Assembly: GCA_963790575.1 (NCBI GenBank)
Contig: CAWBPD010000001.1
Location: forward strand, 310,001-374,000
From: CAVTSA01 sp963790575
Lineage (GTDB): Bacteria > Chloroflexota > Dormibacteria > Dormibacterales > Dormibacteraceae
Length of the DNA stretch: 64,000 nt
Direction of reading: 5' to 3'
A model generated the notes under the pieces. The model was given only the letters and a program-made list of their open reading frames with translations. It made no database searches and was not told the DNA's origin. Below are positions 44,041 through 53,157 of this stretch, piece by piece; the first letter of the stretch is position 1, and each line of letters begins with the position of its first letter. The translations under genes were made by a program, and so were the position numbers.

Positions 44041-46733
44041 GCAAGCTGGTAGAGGTAAGCCTGCCGCTGCCCGAGATCAGCGCCGCCTGCAAGGCCGACA
44101 AGGACCGCAAGACCGGCACCATCAAGAACGTCCACAAGTGGTTCGCCCCCATGCCGACGCCGGCCTGGCGTGCGCTCCTCTTCGCCGCCCTGGTCGACGA
44201 CCCGGGCGGCGCCGACGAGCGGGAGGAGCTGCTGGAGCTGATCCGCGAGCTGGTGCCCCCGGACGGGGGCGCACCCAAGGCGTCTGCCCTGGCTCGCGCG
44301 CGCGAGCTCCTCCAAGTGGCGACGGATGGCAACCCGCCGGTCGTTTTCGACCCCTTCTGCGGCGGGGGATCGACGCTGGTCGAGGCGCAGCGGCTGGGGC
44401 TGCCGGCGGCGGGAAGCGATCTGAACCCGGTACCGGTGCTGATCACCCGGACGCTCTGCGAGCTGCTGCCGCAGGTGGCGTGCCGGCCGCCGCTGGGGGC
44501 CCGTGGCGATGGGCTCGGTTTGTACGGCGACGAACCGCTGGGAGGGTTTCTCGCCGACTGCCGGCACTACGCCGAGCGGGTTCGGGAACTGGTCTGGGGT
44601 CAGATCGGGCACCTCTACCCGGCGCCGCCCGGCGGTGGCACGGTCATCGCGTGGCTCTGGGCGCGGACGGTGAGGTGCCCGAACCCGGCCTGCCGGGCGG
44701 TGGCGCCCCTGGTCAGCTCGTTCTGGCTCTCCAAGCGCAAGGGGGCCCTCACCTGGGTGGAGCCGACGGACCTTCAGCCAGGGAAACCGGTGCGGTTCGA
44801 GGTGAGGACCGGCCAGACGGGACCGCCGCCAGCCCCGAAGGTGGGGCAGGCCCGATTTCGGTGCCTCGTATGCGGTGAAGCGATGCAGAAGTCACACATC
44901 CAGACCGAAGGGATGGCAGGTCGTCTCGGGACACAGCTCATGGCGCTCGCCGTTGACACCCCGGGCGGAAGGCGATACCTGGCCCCCACCCCGGAGTTGG
45001 AGCCGCCCACAATCGAGCGCGCCGAGGATGCTCCCGAGGTCCGGCTGAGCCCGGAGTCGCACGACCTCTGGTGTAGCCAGTACGGCGTCACCACCTATGC
45101 CGACGTGTTCACCAACCGGCAACTGGTGGCGCTGGGCGCCTTCGCCGACACAGTGAGGCAGGTGCCCCAGCGGGTGAGAGCCGATGGTGGCGATGAGCTC
45201 TACGCCAAGGCAATCGCCTCGGTGCTGGGATTGTGCGTGAGCAAGCTCGCGATGAGCTTGTCGACGCAGGCACGGTGGTACATAGGGACGGATACCGGAT
45301 CTACGCGCGTTCAGGCCGCCTTTGGCCGCCACGCGCTGCCGATGGTTTGGGACTTCGTTGAGCTGAATCCATTCGCTGAGCGGGCGGCGAACTGGACGGG
45401 AATGCTCGATTCAGTCGTTACCGGCCTCCGCACCCTGCCGCTTCCGTCACGATCGGCCCGCACCTTTCAGGCCGACGCACGCGTCGCTGCGAAGAACCTC
45501 GACACGAAGGCGCTGATCGCCACCGACCCGCCATACTTCGCCCAGATCGGCTACGCAGACCTCTCTGATTACTTCTATGTCTGGCTCCGGCGAGCATTGC
45601 GCGAGGTCCACCCCGACCTGTTCCGGACCGTCGCCACACCGAAGGCCGATGAGCTGATCGCCGCCCCCTATCGCCACCATGGCAGTAAGGAGGCCGCCAC
45701 AAAGTTCTTCGTCGAGGGGTTCACCGACACCTTCCACCACCTGCTCTCCGCCAGCGCACCCGGACTCCCGCTGATCGTCGTCTACGCACACCGCCAGTCG
45801 GAGTCGGACGGTGACGGAGGTCTCACCTCGACGGCCTGGGCGGCGATGCTGGCGGCGATGCTGGCCGCCGGCTTGCGCATCGTGCGAACCTGGCCGATCT
45901 GGGGCTCGAGCACCAACAAGCAGATCGGCCAGGGCACGAACGCCCTCGCCAACTACATGCTGCTGGTCTGCCGGCCGCGGGAGGCGACCGCCAAGCCGAC
46001 CGATCGCCAGGGCTTCGTCGCCGCGCTTCACGCTGCGCTGCCGCGGGCGATCCGGCAGATGCAGCAGGCCGACATCTCCACCATCGACCTGGGACCGGCT
46101 GCGATCGGACCCGGGATGGAGGTGTTCTCGCGCTACTCCCGGGTCATCGAGCCCAGCGGCGAGTCCATGACCGTGGGCCAGGCGCTGCGGCTGATCAGCC
46201 AGGTGACGGGCGAGGTGCTCGACGAGTTCGTCGGCTCCCTCGACAATGAGACCCGCTGGGCGATGACCTGGTTCAAGGAGCACGGGTTCCAGCCGGGGCG
46301 CTTCGGCCAGGCCGAGACGCTTTTCACAGGGGCCAACACCTCCCTCGACGGGGTCCAGCGGGCCGGCGTCGCCAGGGGGGCGGAGGGTAGCGTGTGGCTG
46401 ATCCCGCGCACCGACCTTGCGCCTGGCTGGTCCCCGCAGCACGACCGACGGGTAACCGTGTGGGAGGTCGCGCAGCACCTGGTCAAGCGCCTGGACGAGG
46501 AGGGGGAGGACGCCGCCGCCGAGCTGCTGAGCCACTGCGGCCGCTGGGCCGACCAGGCACGTGACCTGGTCCAGTGGCTGGCGGCGACCGCGCTGGCAAG
46601 CCGCCCTTCGGAAGCGCTGCCACTGGACGCGCTGGTGACGGTGTGGAGCGACCTTCAGAAAAAGGCCTCGGAGCTGCGCCGGGTGGCCTCGGCGCCGGCG
46701 TCCGAGCAGGGCCGCCTGCAGGGCATTCCGTAG
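44037..46733 (+). CDS. DUF1156-containing DNA adenine methylase
   Basis: 898 aa, ATG 44037 within the ATGA overlap. The N-terminal DUF1156 block (LVEVSLPLPEISAACK, VHKWFAPMPTPAWRALLFA) is followed by SAM-binding motif I DPFCGGGSTLVEA near 104-116, two Cys pairs (CPNPAC near 213, CLVCG near 274) that may bind zinc, and the catalytic DPPY near 495 in TDPPYFAQIGYADLSDYFYVW. The order motif I before DPPY and the DPPY type point to N6-adenine (or N4-cytosine) methylation. In a defence operon it would mark self DNA, or act on invading DNA. It ends 11 bp before the ATPase gene. Confidence 0.85.
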   Translation: MSKLVEVSLPLPEISAACKADKDRKTGTIKNVHKWFAPMPTPAWRALLFAALVDDPGGADEREELLELIRELVPPDGGAPKASALARARELLQVATDGNPPVVFDPFCGGGSTLVEAQRLGLPAAGSDLNPVPVLITRTLCELLPQVACRPPLGARGDGLGLYGDEPLGGFLADCRHYAERVRELVWGQIGHLYPAPPGGGTVIAWLWARTVRCPNPACRAVAPLVSSFWLSKRKGALTWVEPTDLQPGKPVRFEVRTGQTGPPPAPKVGQARFRCLVCGEAMQKSHIQTEGMAGRLGTQLMALAVDTPGGRRYLAPTPELEPPTIERAEDAPEVRLSPESHDLWCSQYGVTTYADVFTNRQLVALGAFADTVRQVPQRVRADGGDELYAKAIASVLGLCVSKLAMSLSTQARWYIGTDTGSTRVQAAFGRHALPMVWDFVELNPFAERAANWTGMLDSVVTGLRTLPLPSRSARTFQADARVAAKNLDTKALIATDPPYFAQIGYADLSDYFYVWLRRALREVHPDLFRTVATPKADELIAAPYRHHGSKEAATKFFVEGFTDTFHHLLSASAPGLPLIVVYAHRQSESDGDGGLTSTAWAAMLAAMLAAGLRIVRTWPIWGSSTNKQIGQGTNALANYMLLVCRPREATAKPTDRQGFVAALHAALPRAIRQMQQADISTIDLGPAAIGPGMEVFSRYSRVIEPSGESMTVGQALRLISQVTGEVLDEFVGSLDNETRWAMTWFKEHGFQPGRFGQAETLFTGANTSLDGVQRAGVARGAEGSVWLIPRTDLAPGWSPQHDRRVTVWEVAQHLVKRLDEEGEDAAAELLSHCGRWADQARDLVQWLAATALASRPSEALPLDALVTVWSDLQKKASELRRVASAPASEQGRLQGIP

Positions 46734-46743
46734 GGTGGCCGGG

Positions 46744-48048
46744 ATGGAGGTTTCCTACCTCGAGGAGCTTCGGCTGACCGCCTTCAAGAGCTTCGCCGGC
46801 GCCGTCCTGCCGATCGACGAGCTCACGCTGCTCGTGGGGCGCAACGGCAGCGGCAAGTCCAACGCCCTGGACGGGCTGTGGGCGCTGTCGCGGCTCGCCC
46901 AAGGCGAGGAGGTCCGCGACGCGCTGGAGGGCGGCCGCGAGGGGCCCGCCGTGCGGGGCGGCGTCACCGGGTGCGCGCCGCTCGGCTCCTCGTTCTTCGC
47001 CCTCGGGTGCACGGTCCGCACGGGCGGGACGCGGACCCGCCTCGACGTTCGGGTCCGCGTCGAACCGTCGGCGCAGATCGTGGCCGAGATGCTCTCCCAA
47101 GACGGCGTCGCGCTGATCGAGACCGACCCTCCACCGCCCGACTCGGGCGACATCGTCGCCGCCTGGAACGACGGCGGACCGGGACCCGGCCCGAAATTGC
47201 CCTTCCGGGCCGGCCGCCTGCTGGCGACCCAGGTGCTGGCTCGGGTGCCGGCGACGTCGGCCGGCCAGAGAATCCACCTGGCGGCGGCCCGGGTCCTGGC
47301 GGCGCTGCGGACGGTCTTCGTCCTCGATCCGGTCCCCCACCTGATGCGGCATTACGTCCCAAGGCGCGACGTGGTGCTGCGCCGCGACGCGGACAACCTT
47401 TCGGCGGCCGTGGGGGCGCTGATCGAGGACCCCGCCACGCGCCCCACGCTGGTCCAGGCGCTCAGCGAGCTGAACGAGCAGGAGGTGGTCGACGTGACCA
47501 CCATCCGCTCCGAGCTCGACGACGTCATGCTGACGCTGGACGAGCGGTTCGCCGGCCGGCGCTACCAGGTCCCGGCCCGCATCATGAGCGATGGCACGCT
47601 GCGCTTCCTCGCGATCCTGGTCGCGCTGCTGCAGGCGCCGACGCTGGACGCGGTGCCGGAGCCGCTCGCTTCCGAGGACGCGTTGGGGCAGACCACCCTC
47701 GTCATCGAGGAACTGGAAAACGGCCTCCACGCCTCTCAATCGAAGCTGCTCCTGCGCCTGATCCGGGAGGAGGTGAGGAAGCGGCGGGTCAGGGTGCTGG
47801 CCACCGCCCACAGCCCGGCACTCCTGGACGCGCTCTCCGGGCAGGACCATGCGAGCGTGGTCGTCTGTCAGCGAGACCATCAGGGGATCAGCAGCTTGCG
47901 CCGGCTGACCGACCTCCCCAACTACGCCGACGTGGTGGTCGGCGGCAGCCTGGGGCACGCGGCGGAGGAGGACCGCCTACGCGTCCGCGACGTTCGGCAG
48001 CGCCGCCCTTCCGACCTGCTGGCCGAGATCCTGGAGGACGGCGGGTGA
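46744..48048 (+). CDS. ABC/OLD-type AAA ATPase (AAA_21)
   Basis: 434 aa from ATG 46744; an in-frame GTG at 46735 would add three residues. It opens LEELRLTAFKSFAGA and Walker A GRNGSGKS at 32-39, has the signature-like MSDGTLRFLAI at 281-291, Walker B LVIEELENGLH at 319-329, and the switch ATAHSPALL at 353-361. It lacks the TOPRIM domain of OLD nucleases, so an effector must be encoded elsewhere; the PIN gene directly after, overlapping by 4 bp, is the natural candidate. Such ATPases act as sensors or clamps in PARIS, PrrC and OLD systems. The same role here is inference. Confidence 0.8.
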   Translation: MEVSYLEELRLTAFKSFAGAVLPIDELTLLVGRNGSGKSNALDGLWALSRLAQGEEVRDALEGGREGPAVRGGVTGCAPLGSSFFALGCTVRTGGTRTRLDVRVRVEPSAQIVAEMLSQDGVALIETDPPPPDSGDIVAAWNDGGPGPGPKLPFRAGRLLATQVLARVPATSAGQRIHLAAARVLAALRTVFVLDPVPHLMRHYVPRRDVVLRRDADNLSAAVGALIEDPATRPTLVQALSELNEQEVVDVTTIRSELDDVMLTLDERFAGRRYQVPARIMSDGTLRFLAILVALLQAPTLDAVPEPLASEDALGQTTLVIEELENGLHASQSKLLLRLIREEVRKRRVRVLATAHSPALLDALSGQDHASVVVCQRDHQGISSLRRLTDLPNYADVVVGGSLGHAAEEDRLRVRDVRQRRPSDLLAEILEDGG

Positions 48049-48521
48049 CCTCGATCACGCTGATCGACACCTCGGTACTCTGCGAGCTCCTCCGAGTCCC
48101 GGGCAAGAGTGACGTGATGCGCAGCCGGGAACTGCGCTCGGAGATGGACCGCCGCGTCGCGGCCGGCGAGCGGCTGGTGATCCCGATCACGACGATCATC
48201 GAGACCGGCAACCACATCGCCCAGTGCTCGGGCCAGCGGTACGGGCTGGCCAGAGGCCTGATCAAGCTCCTGCAGACCGCAGCGAGCGAGGAGTCGCCCT
48301 GGCGCGTGCTCGAGACGCCGTTCGACGCTGAGTTTCTCCGCTCCCTCTGCGACGGCGATTCCACCGGTCAGGACCTGGCCCAGCTGGCGGCGGAGAAGAT
48401 CGGTGCCGGCGACGTGGCAGTGCTCGTGGAGCGCGACCACCTGAAGCGCCGGTCCTCGGCGCAGGTCCAGGTCTGGACCCTGGACGCTGGGCTTCACGCC
48501 AAGGCGGCGGTGGCGCCGTGA
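48045..48521 (+). CDS. PIN-domain nuclease in the defence operon
   Basis: 158 aa from GTG 48045, in a GTGA overlap with the ATPase stop. The PIN acids are all present: D8 in TLIDTSVLCELL, E53 in TTIIETGNHIAQ, D123 in GAGDVAVLVERD, and D147 in VWTLDAGL. It is not a VapC with an RHH partner; its neighbours are an ATPase and an RNA ligase. PIN enzymes cut RNA with Mg or Mn. I infer an ATPase-controlled RNase, comparable in logic to PARIS or PrrC. The family call is by motif spacing and has not been tested. Confidence 0.65.
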   Translation: MTSITLIDTSVLCELLRVPGKSDVMRSRELRSEMDRRVAAGERLVIPITTIIETGNHIAQCSGQRYGLARGLIKLLQTAASEESPWRVLETPFDAEFLRSLCDGDSTGQDLAQLAAEKIGAGDVAVLVERDHLKRRSSAQVQVWTLDAGLHAKAAVAP

Positions 48522-49195
48522 TCCCTCCACCCTATCCCCGGATTCCGCACCTGGTCCCGGGACGGGGGACGAAGGACGACCAGGTGCTGGCCTCCACGTC
48601 CGCCGGCCGCCTTCTCGACGCCGAGGTGGTGGTGGAAGAGAAGCTCGACGGGGCGAATGTGTCGCTCTGGGTGGATGACGACGGCCGGCCTTCCTGCGCC
48701 TCACGCGGAGGGCCGGGAGCCCGCGACCGCGCCGGACAGCTGGGTCCGCTCCGGGGCTGGCTGACGGCGAACGACGACCGCCTGCGCCCGGTGCTGGCGG
48801 CCTGGCCCGTGGTCTACGCCGAGTGGATGCTGCTCATGCACACCATCGCGTACGATCAGCTGCCCTCGTACCTGGTCGTCCTCGACCTCTGGGACCGGAA
48901 CCGCGGGTTCGCGACCGTCGGAGACCGGGATGCCGCCTGCGAGGAGGCCGGCCTTGTCCAGCCGCCGCAGCTCTGGCGGGGCGTTCCCCGGTCCAGCGAG
49001 AGAATCGAACGGCTGCTGGGGCGGTCGGCGTGGGGGCGTGAGGGGGCCGAGGGCGTGGTCCTGCGCCGGGTCGGCGCCGGAGAGCCAAGACTGGCCAAGC
49101 TGCTGCGGCCGGGGTTTCGGCGACTGGGCGACGAGGAGTGGACGGGAGGGCGCCCCCGCAACCGGCTGGAAGGAGGCGTGGTGTCGTGGCGGTGA
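48518..49195 (+). CDS. RNA ligase, minimal nucleotidyltransferase core
   Basis: 225 aa from GTG 48518, again a GTGA overlap. Ligase motifs are in order: motif I EEKLDGANVSLW with nucleophile K42, motif III VVYAEWML at 98-105, motif IIIa YLVVLDLWD at 118-126, motif IV EGVVLRR at 178-184, and motif V RLAKLLR at 191-197 with K194. The length equals the bare adenylyltransferase domain, as in the PF09414-type RNA ligases related to T4 Rnl2, without an obvious C-terminal RNA-binding domain. It should activate with ATP and seal RNA nicks or broken stem loops. Placed between a PIN nuclease and a HEPN-domain protein, it may reverse RNA damage. Confidence 0.75.
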   Translation: MIPPPYPRIPHLVPGRGTKDDQVLASTSAGRLLDAEVVVEEKLDGANVSLWVDDDGRPSCASRGGPGARDRAGQLGPLRGWLTANDDRLRPVLAAWPVVYAEWMLLMHTIAYDQLPSYLVVLDLWDRNRGFATVGDRDAACEEAGLVQPPQLWRGVPRSSERIERLLGRSAWGREGAEGVVLRRVGAGEPRLAKLLRPGFRRLGDEEWTGGRPRNRLEGGVVSWR

Positions 49196-52100
49196 GCAAC
49201 CGGGACCGGGTCGGGCGCGCGTTCGAGCAGCTGGCGGCCGGGCTGGCTCCCTACGTGGATCGCCGGATGCGGATGGCCAGCCGCGCGGGCCGGAACTGGA
49301 TGCCGGAATACGCCTCGGCGGTGCAGTACCGAGGGGATGCCTCGCTGGAAGACCCCGCCTTCCTGCTCCGTGTGATGGTGGACTGCTGGGACCGCGCGTT
49401 CACGTCCGAGCTGTCGCGAACCGACCGCAACTTCGTGTTCGAGCTTCGCGACGTGCGCAACCGCTGGGCCCACAACCAGCAGTTCACGGTCCGCGACACC
49501 TATCGGGCCCTCGACTCCATCGAGCAGCTGCTGACGTCGATCGATGCCCACCAGGCGGCCCAGGTGGGGCAGGTCAAGGACGAGGTGGCGCGTCAGCTCA
49601 CTCCGCACGCCGCGGAGCCGGCGGCCACCGCGGCGGCCCGCTCCGGCCAGGCGGGGAGCCTCAGGCCGTGGCGCGAGGTGGTGCAGCCGCACGACGACGT
49701 GGCTCGCGGGCGCTTCAGCCTCGCCGAGTTCGCGGCCGACCTCTACCAGGTGTCGCTCGGCGAGGGGCGCGACGAGTACTCGGACCCGGTTCAGTTCTTC
49801 CGGCGGACGTTCCTCACCGCGGGGCTGCGGCAGCTTCTGTCGGGTGCTGTGGAGCGGCTGGCCGGAGACGGCGCCTCCTCCCCGGTGGTCGACCTGCAGA
49901 CCACCTTCGGGGGCGGCAAGACCCACTCCATGATCGCCCTCTACCACCTCTTCTCGGAGACACCGCTGGAGCGGTTCCCGAGCGAGGTTCAGGACCTGGT
50001 CCGGGAGCAGGGGATCAGCGAGCTGCCCACCGTGCGGCGGGCGGTGCTGGCGGGACACCGGATCCCACCCGGGCAGCCGTCGGTGATGGACGGCACCGAG
50101 GTCCGCACACTGTGGGGCAACCTTGCCTGGCAGCTGGGCGGGGCGGCCGGATACGCGGAGGTGGCGGCGTCGGACCGGGCCGGCACCAGCCCGGGGGACG
50201 CCCTCCGCGGCGTCCTGCGGCGCGCGGCGCCCTGCCTGATCCTGGTCGACGAGTGGGTTGCCTACGCCCGCCAGCTCTACGCGGACGACACGCTCTGTGG
50301 AGGCACGTTCGATACCCACTTCAGCTTCGCCCAGCTGCTGACTGAGATCGTGCGGCAGACCGACCGCGCGCTGCTCGTGGTCTCGATCCCCGCCTCCTCG
50401 GACATGGAACGGCCGGGCAGCGGGTCGCTGATCGAGGTCGGCGGGACAGGTGGCCGCGAGGCGCTGCGCCGCCTTCGGAGTGTGATCGGCCGGCTGGAGT
50501 CGTCCTGGCGCCCCGCGACGGCCGAGGAGAGCTTCGAGATCGTCCGGCGGCGGCTGTTCCAGCCGATCGACGGCGAGCTCCTGGCGGACCGGGACGCCAC
50601 CGCGCGAGCGCTGGGCGAGCTGTACCGGCGCCAGGCGGCGGAGTTCCCGGTCGAGTGCCGGGAGCCGGCCTACGAGGAGCGGGTCCGGCGCGCCTATCCC
50701 TTCCATCCCGAGCTGTTCGCCCGCCTCTACGAGGACTGGTCGGCACTGGAGCGGTTCCAGCGGACGCGGGGCGTGTTGCGGTTGCTGGCGAGCGTGGTCT
50801 ACGCGCTCTGGTCGGGCCAGGACCGCTCGCCGGTGATCCTCCCCGGAGGGGTGCCGCTGGCGGACGTCAAGGTCGCACAGGAGCTGACGCGGAACCTGGA
50901 GGACAACTGGAAGCCGATCCTCGAGGCGGAGGTGGACGGGGCCGGTTCGCTTCCCCGCGCGATCGACGACCAGTACAAGAACCTGGGCCGCTACGGCGCC
51001 GCCACCCGGGCTGCCCGCACCGTGTTCCTCGGCTCGGCGCCTCGCGCCGGCTCCCCGAACCAGGGCATCGAAGCGCCCCGGGTCCGGCTCGGGTGTGCGC
51101 TGCCGGGCGAGAACGTGGCCGCCTACGGCGACGCCCTGAGCCGTCTCGCCGACCGCGCCGCCTACTTCTACGCCCAGGGCGGGCGGTACTGGTACGGCAC
51201 CCAGCCCGGGCTGTCGCGACTGGCTCGGGACCGGGCCGAACGGCTCCTCTCGGGCGACCGGCACGAGCTGCACGCTGACGTCGCCGGCCGGCTGCGCAAC
51301 CTGGGGGTCGTGCGCGGGGGCCCGTTTACCGCCGTCCACGCCGCGCCCTCCGGCCCCGCGGATGTGCGTGACGAGCCGACGGCGCGGCTGGTCGTGCTGG
51401 CGCCGGACACCCCGCACCGAGGGAGGTCCGAGAGCTCCCCGGCCCTCCAGGTCGCGCAGCAGATCCTGGATCAGCGTGCCGGAGGGCAGCGCGAGCACCG
51501 CAACATGCTCGTGTTTCTCGCCGCCGATGAGCGCCAGGTGGAGGACCTGTACCAGGCCGTCGCCGACGACCGCGCGTGGAACTCGCTGATCAACGACACC
51601 GCCGAGCTCGACCTCCCCGCGAGCCAGATCCAGCAGGCGCTGGCCCGCGTGGACGACGCGGAAAAGGTCGCCACGGTGCGCCTGGAAGATGCGTATCAGT
51701 GGCTCCTGGTGCCCCAGCAGGAACGGCCGACCGAGCAGATCACGTGGGCGGATCTCAAGCTGGAGGGCGGCGGGTCTCTGGTGGAGCGGGCCAGTGAGCG
51801 GTTGGTTCGGGCGGGGCGCGTCTACACCACCTATCCGCCCGTGCTCCTGCGCCTCACCCTGAACCCCGACGGCGGGCTGGCGAGCCTGTGGGAGGACGGG
51901 TTCGTCGAAGCGGCTCGTATCTGGGATGCCTACAGCCGCTACCTCTACCTGCACCGGCTGCGCGACGCCGGCGTCCTCCTCGACTGCGTCTCGCGAGGGC
52001 CTAGCTCCACCCTCTGGGCGGACGAGGGGTTCGCGGTCGCCGAGGCGGTCGATCCCCGGCAATCGGGACGGTTCACGGGACTCGCCAGGCCCGGCACGAT

Positions 52101-52497
52101 CGCGCCTTCGGTCCGCGAGACAACGCTGGTGGTGCGGCCCGACCTGGCGATGGCCCAGGTGGCTGAGATCACAGAGCGGGTGCCGGAAGGAGACGGCGAG
52201 CGATCGACGGGGCCGGCTGGTCAATCGCCGCAGTCGGGCGGCGTTGCTGAGACGGCGTCCGTCACCCGGCGCTTCTACGGTCACATGCGGCTCGATCCGA
52301 ACCGCATGAGCACGCAGGCCCGCGACCTGGCGGGGGAGGTGGTGGCCAACCTCAACGCGCTCGACGGAACCATGGTCGAGGTGAATATCGACATTCGCGC
52401 GACCAACCAGGCGGGGTTCCCCGAGGACATTCAAAAGCTGGTCCGCGAGAACACAGACGCGCTGGGCATGCGGGACAGTGGGTTTGAGCCGGAGTGA
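49186..52497 (+). CDS. Swt1-HEPN/DUF499 ATP-binding protein
   Basis: 1,103 aa from GTG 49186, chosen because AGGAGG ends 9 bp upstream; a GTG at 49192 is the alternative. The first about 120 residues are a Swt1-type HEPN domain with the R-x4-H motif RNRWAH at 91-96. The DUF499 ATPase follows: Walker A TTFGGGKTH at 239-247, an LILVDEWVAY Walker B near 350, and SIPASSDMER. The C-terminal third is mixed alpha/beta with RRFYGHMRLDPNRMS near the end. HEPN R-x4-6-H domains are usually RNases, so this may be a second RNA-cutting unit, energised by the ATPase. Last gene of the operon; an IS remnant begins about 120 bp downstream. Confidence 0.85.
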   Translation: MAVSNRDRVGRAFEQLAAGLAPYVDRRMRMASRAGRNWMPEYASAVQYRGDASLEDPAFLLRVMVDCWDRAFTSELSRTDRNFVFELRDVRNRWAHNQQFTVRDTYRALDSIEQLLTSIDAHQAAQVGQVKDEVARQLTPHAAEPAATAAARSGQAGSLRPWREVVQPHDDVARGRFSLAEFAADLYQVSLGEGRDEYSDPVQFFRRTFLTAGLRQLLSGAVERLAGDGASSPVVDLQTTFGGGKTHSMIALYHLFSETPLERFPSEVQDLVREQGISELPTVRRAVLAGHRIPPGQPSVMDGTEVRTLWGNLAWQLGGAAGYAEVAASDRAGTSPGDALRGVLRRAAPCLILVDEWVAYARQLYADDTLCGGTFDTHFSFAQLLTEIVRQTDRALLVVSIPASSDMERPGSGSLIEVGGTGGREALRRLRSVIGRLESSWRPATAEESFEIVRRRLFQPIDGELLADRDATARALGELYRRQAAEFPVECREPAYEERVRRAYPFHPELFARLYEDWSALERFQRTRGVLRLLASVVYALWSGQDRSPVILPGGVPLADVKVAQELTRNLEDNWKPILEAEVDGAGSLPRAIDDQYKNLGRYGAATRAARTVFLGSAPRAGSPNQGIEAPRVRLGCALPGENVAAYGDALSRLADRAAYFYAQGGRYWYGTQPGLSRLARDRAERLLSGDRHELHADVAGRLRNLGVVRGGPFTAVHAAPSGPADVRDEPTARLVVLAPDTPHRGRSESSPALQVAQQILDQRAGGQREHRNMLVFLAADERQVEDLYQAVADDRAWNSLINDTAELDLPASQIQQALARVDDAEKVATVRLEDAYQWLLVPQQERPTEQITWADLKLEGGGSLVERASERLVRAGRVYTTYPPVLLRLTLNPDGGLASLWEDGFVEAARIWDAYSRYLYLHRLRDAGVLLDCVSRGPSSTLWADEGFAVAEAVDPRQSGRFTGLARPGTIAPSVRETTLVVRPDLAMAQVAEITERVPEGDGERSTGPAGQSPQSGGVAETASVTRRFYGHMRLDPNRMSTQARDLAGEVVANLNALDGTMVEVNIDIRATNQAGFPEDIQKLVRENTDALGMRDSGFEPE

Positions 52498-52611
52498 TGC
52501 GTCGCCTTGCGCGATGTCCGCACGCGCTCGCCGCTGTAGGGGGAGCCCCGGTAATCCCGGGCCACCGGTCGCCACCCTGCTGGCGGCGGCCGAGGAGTGG
52601 CGGAGCGGTCA

Positions 52612-52848
52612 TTGTCTTGGCATGAACTGGCGGGGCGACCGCTGGTCAGCCACGAGGTAGTCGTCAACCTGATCGCCGCGACCACCACCAGGCAAGGGCT
52701 ACGGGTCCACGCCCAACGAGACCTCGGCCGCTACCCGCTTAACACCTCGGTCTCGGACCGGTAGCTGGCCGCGGTGGATTTGAGGCCACACGAATTCCAT
52801 GGTGAGTGGAACTACACGATCGCTCCGCGGCCCCTCTTGGTCGGCTGA
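52612..52848 (+). pseudogene. C-terminal remnant of an ISAzo13-type transposase
   Basis: The frame reads GRPLVSHEVVVNLIAATTT, GLRVHAQRDLGRYP, VSDR, then an in-frame TAG at 52762, then LAAVDLRPHEFHGEWNYTIAP and a stop at 52846. This is the conserved C-terminal region of ISAzo13 transposases with one internal stop; the rest of the element is gone. Its right end meets the truncated vapC, which it evidently interrupted. The 52498-52611 stretch before it holds nothing I recognise. Confidence 0.7.
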
Positions 52849-52869
52849 ACTCGTAGGGCTTACTTGTCC

Positions 52870-53157
52870 GAGGGCGCTTAGATTCGCGCGAAGGTTCCAA
52901 GCGTCGCGAAGCAACCCATGTAGGCCGGCTACGCCCACCGGCCATGCGAGTAGGTCCTCCAGCCCCCGCCGGACACGCTCCTGCGGCATGTCGCGACGAA
53001 GTTCGTACCGGCGCAGGATCCGAGCACACTCTACGAAGAAGAGCTCTGGCACCCAGATTTCCGATCCCTGAGGGATGATCTTCCGTAGTTGTTGCCCGCG
53101 CGCCGTCTCCAGCACCATCTCGGCACCGGCAGACGAGTCGAGGACGACTGACGTCAC
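52870..53157 (-). pseudogene. Truncated VapC-type PIN toxin
   Basis: From GTG 53157 about 95 codons look like a normal VapC: D in VVLDSSAGAEMVL, E in VPELFFVECARILRRYEL, and a DAWNLRANLSA helix. The expected D-A-x-Y-V-A-L-A and T-x-D parts are missing, because the sequence runs into the ISAzo13 remnant. Loss of two catalytic acids should make it inactive. Confidence 0.7.

Noticed and set aside
40570..52497. Direct assignment of the operon to DISARM or BREX
   Set aside because: DISARM needs DrmA, DrmB (DUF1998) and usually DrmC (PLD); BREX needs PglZ and BrxC. None is present, so only the SNF2 helicase and methylase roles are shared.
48856..52575. Very long minus-strand open frame opposite the DUF499 gene
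   Set aside because: It mirrors a gene with clear HEPN and Walker motifs, is rich in R, P, G, H and A as antisense frames in high-GC DNA are, and shows no family motif.
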